A stretch of DNA of 5,215 nt from Bacteroidota bacterium (lineage in GTDB: Bacteria > Bacteroidota > Ignavibacteria > Ignavibacteriales > Ignavibacteriaceae): assembly GCA_023406915.1 (NCBI GenBank), contig JAEXTR010000204.1:1-5215 (forward strand), given 5' to 3'. The notes below the pieces were generated by a model. It had not been told where the DNA came from. It worked only from the letters and a program-made list of their open reading frames with translations, and ran no database searches. The translations under genes were made by a program, and so were the position numbers. Below, piece after piece: positions 4,584 to 5,215 of this stretch. Positions within the stretch are counted from its first letter, which is position 1. Each line of letters opens with the position of its first letter.

Positions 4584-5215
4584 TTGAGTACACAGTCAAA
4601 TACAGAACCAATCTCAAATACCAAGGAAGCACTTCGCTGTTTCCACTGCGGTGATGTATGCCCTGACGCCTCGATTAATATTAATGAAAAGTATTTCTGC
4701 TGCCAGGGGTGTAAAGTCGTATATGAGATACTGGATCAGAATGATCTCTGCAATTATTACGCAATTTCGGAAAACCCCGGTGTAAGCAGAAAAGGTGATG
4801 CCGATGCAGGAAAATTCAAATATTTGGATGAACCTAAGATAGCCGAAAAAATACTGCATTACAGTGATGAGAAGATCAGTGTTGTTTCCTTCTTTGTACC
4901 TTCTATGCATTGCAGTTCATGTATCTGGCTTTTAGAACGACTCTACCGGTTTGATGAGAGAATTGTTTCCTCACAGGTGAATTTCCTGGCAAAGCGTATT
5001 TCTGTGACATTTAACCGCACACTGCCGATGAGTGAACTCGCGGCACTTATCACCGCACTGGGATATGAACCACAGGTACTGCTGGATGAAAAAGATAAAG
5101 AACAGCAACAGCGTGATCAGAAAACGCTTTATATAAAAACGGGTATAGCCGGGTTTGCATTTGGAAATATCATGCTCCTGAGTTTCCCTGAATACCTCGG
5201 TATTGACCAGTCGAG
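4584..5215 (+). CDS. ccoI: CcoI/FixI-like copper-transporting P-type ATPase (partial, N-terminal 210 residues)
   Basis: The gene runs off the right edge; relatives are around 800 residues. Visible first is the N-terminal cysteine-rich metal-binding domain: C19-X2-C22-X3-C26, then FCCQGC (C39, C40, C43) followed by KVVYEIL. Next is a heavy-metal-associated domain with MHCSSCIWLLE (C110, C113), continuing to about residue 167, a charged linker, and the start of the first membrane helix from about residue 184. This order is characteristic of the CcoI/FixI branch, which moves copper across the inner membrane for assembly of cbb3-type cytochrome oxidase, often beside ccoS and ccoNOP genes; those would lie beyond the window. 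The catalytic DKTGT and CPC parts are not in view, so activity and metal cannot be confirmed. No ATG or GTG exists in frame upstream of the first cysteine. I chose TTG 4584, although the nearest purine run (GTGAGGG, 4576-4582) is closer to it than usual. The open frame begins at 4518. Confidence 0.88.
   Translation, partial: MSTQSNTEPISNTKEALRCFHCGDVCPDASININEKYFCCQGCKVVYEILDQNDLCNYYAISENPGVSRKGDADAGKFKYLDEPKIAEKILHYSDEKISVVSFFVPSMHCSSCIWLLERLYRFDERIVSSQVNFLAKRISVTFNRTLPMSELAALITALGYEPQVLLDEKDKEQQQRDQKTLYIKTGIAGFAFGNIMLLSFPEYLGIDQS

Overview
The window looks like chromosome from a member of the Bacteroidota/Chlorobi/Ignavibacteria side of the tree. The main reason is a secreted protein ending in a type IX secretion (T9SS, type A) sorting domain of the 'LSQNFPNPFNPSTTI' style, which is typical of Ignavibacteria and relatives. 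A Bacteroidota-type promoter element (TAnnTTTG) in front of the last gene agrees with this. Base composition is moderately AT-rich. I see no insertion sequence, tRNA, rRNA or CRISPR array, and nothing that marks the region as recently acquired.

Layout from left to right. (1) 1-462, minus strand: N-terminal part of a membrane iron-sulfur protein of the NapH/NosR/CcoG-like type, cut by the window edge. (2) 463-642: intergenic, with a 12-bp palindrome near the promoter of gene 1, an intrinsic terminator reading leftwards, and an AT-rich hairpin. (3) 643-2112, minus strand: a secreted octaheme c-type cytochrome with a T9SS sorting domain, so probably displayed on the cell surface. (4) 2113-2268: divergent control region with an 11-bp-period direct repeat, an inverted repeat and a TCACGAA-type motif. 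(5) 2269-2934 and 2924-4327, plus strand: an OmpR/PhoB-type response regulator and a membrane histidine kinase whose ends overlap by 11 bases. (6) 4328-4583: intergenic, with two more copies of the TTCGTGA motif and a likely promoter. (7) 4584-5215, plus strand: N-terminal part of a CcoI/FixI-like copper-transporting P-type ATPase, cut by the window edge.

Working picture (inference): the genes share a respiratory or redox-metal theme. The ATPase probably supplies copper to a cbb3-type oxidase, the membrane iron-sulfur protein may pass electrons or assist oxidase assembly, and the octaheme cytochrome would move electrons at or beyond the outer membrane. The two-component system sits between them and shares its upstream region with the cytochrome. 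The repeats there are plausible binding sites through which the regulator controls the cytochrome, and a related motif lies before the ATPase. None of these regulatory links is proved by the sequence alone.
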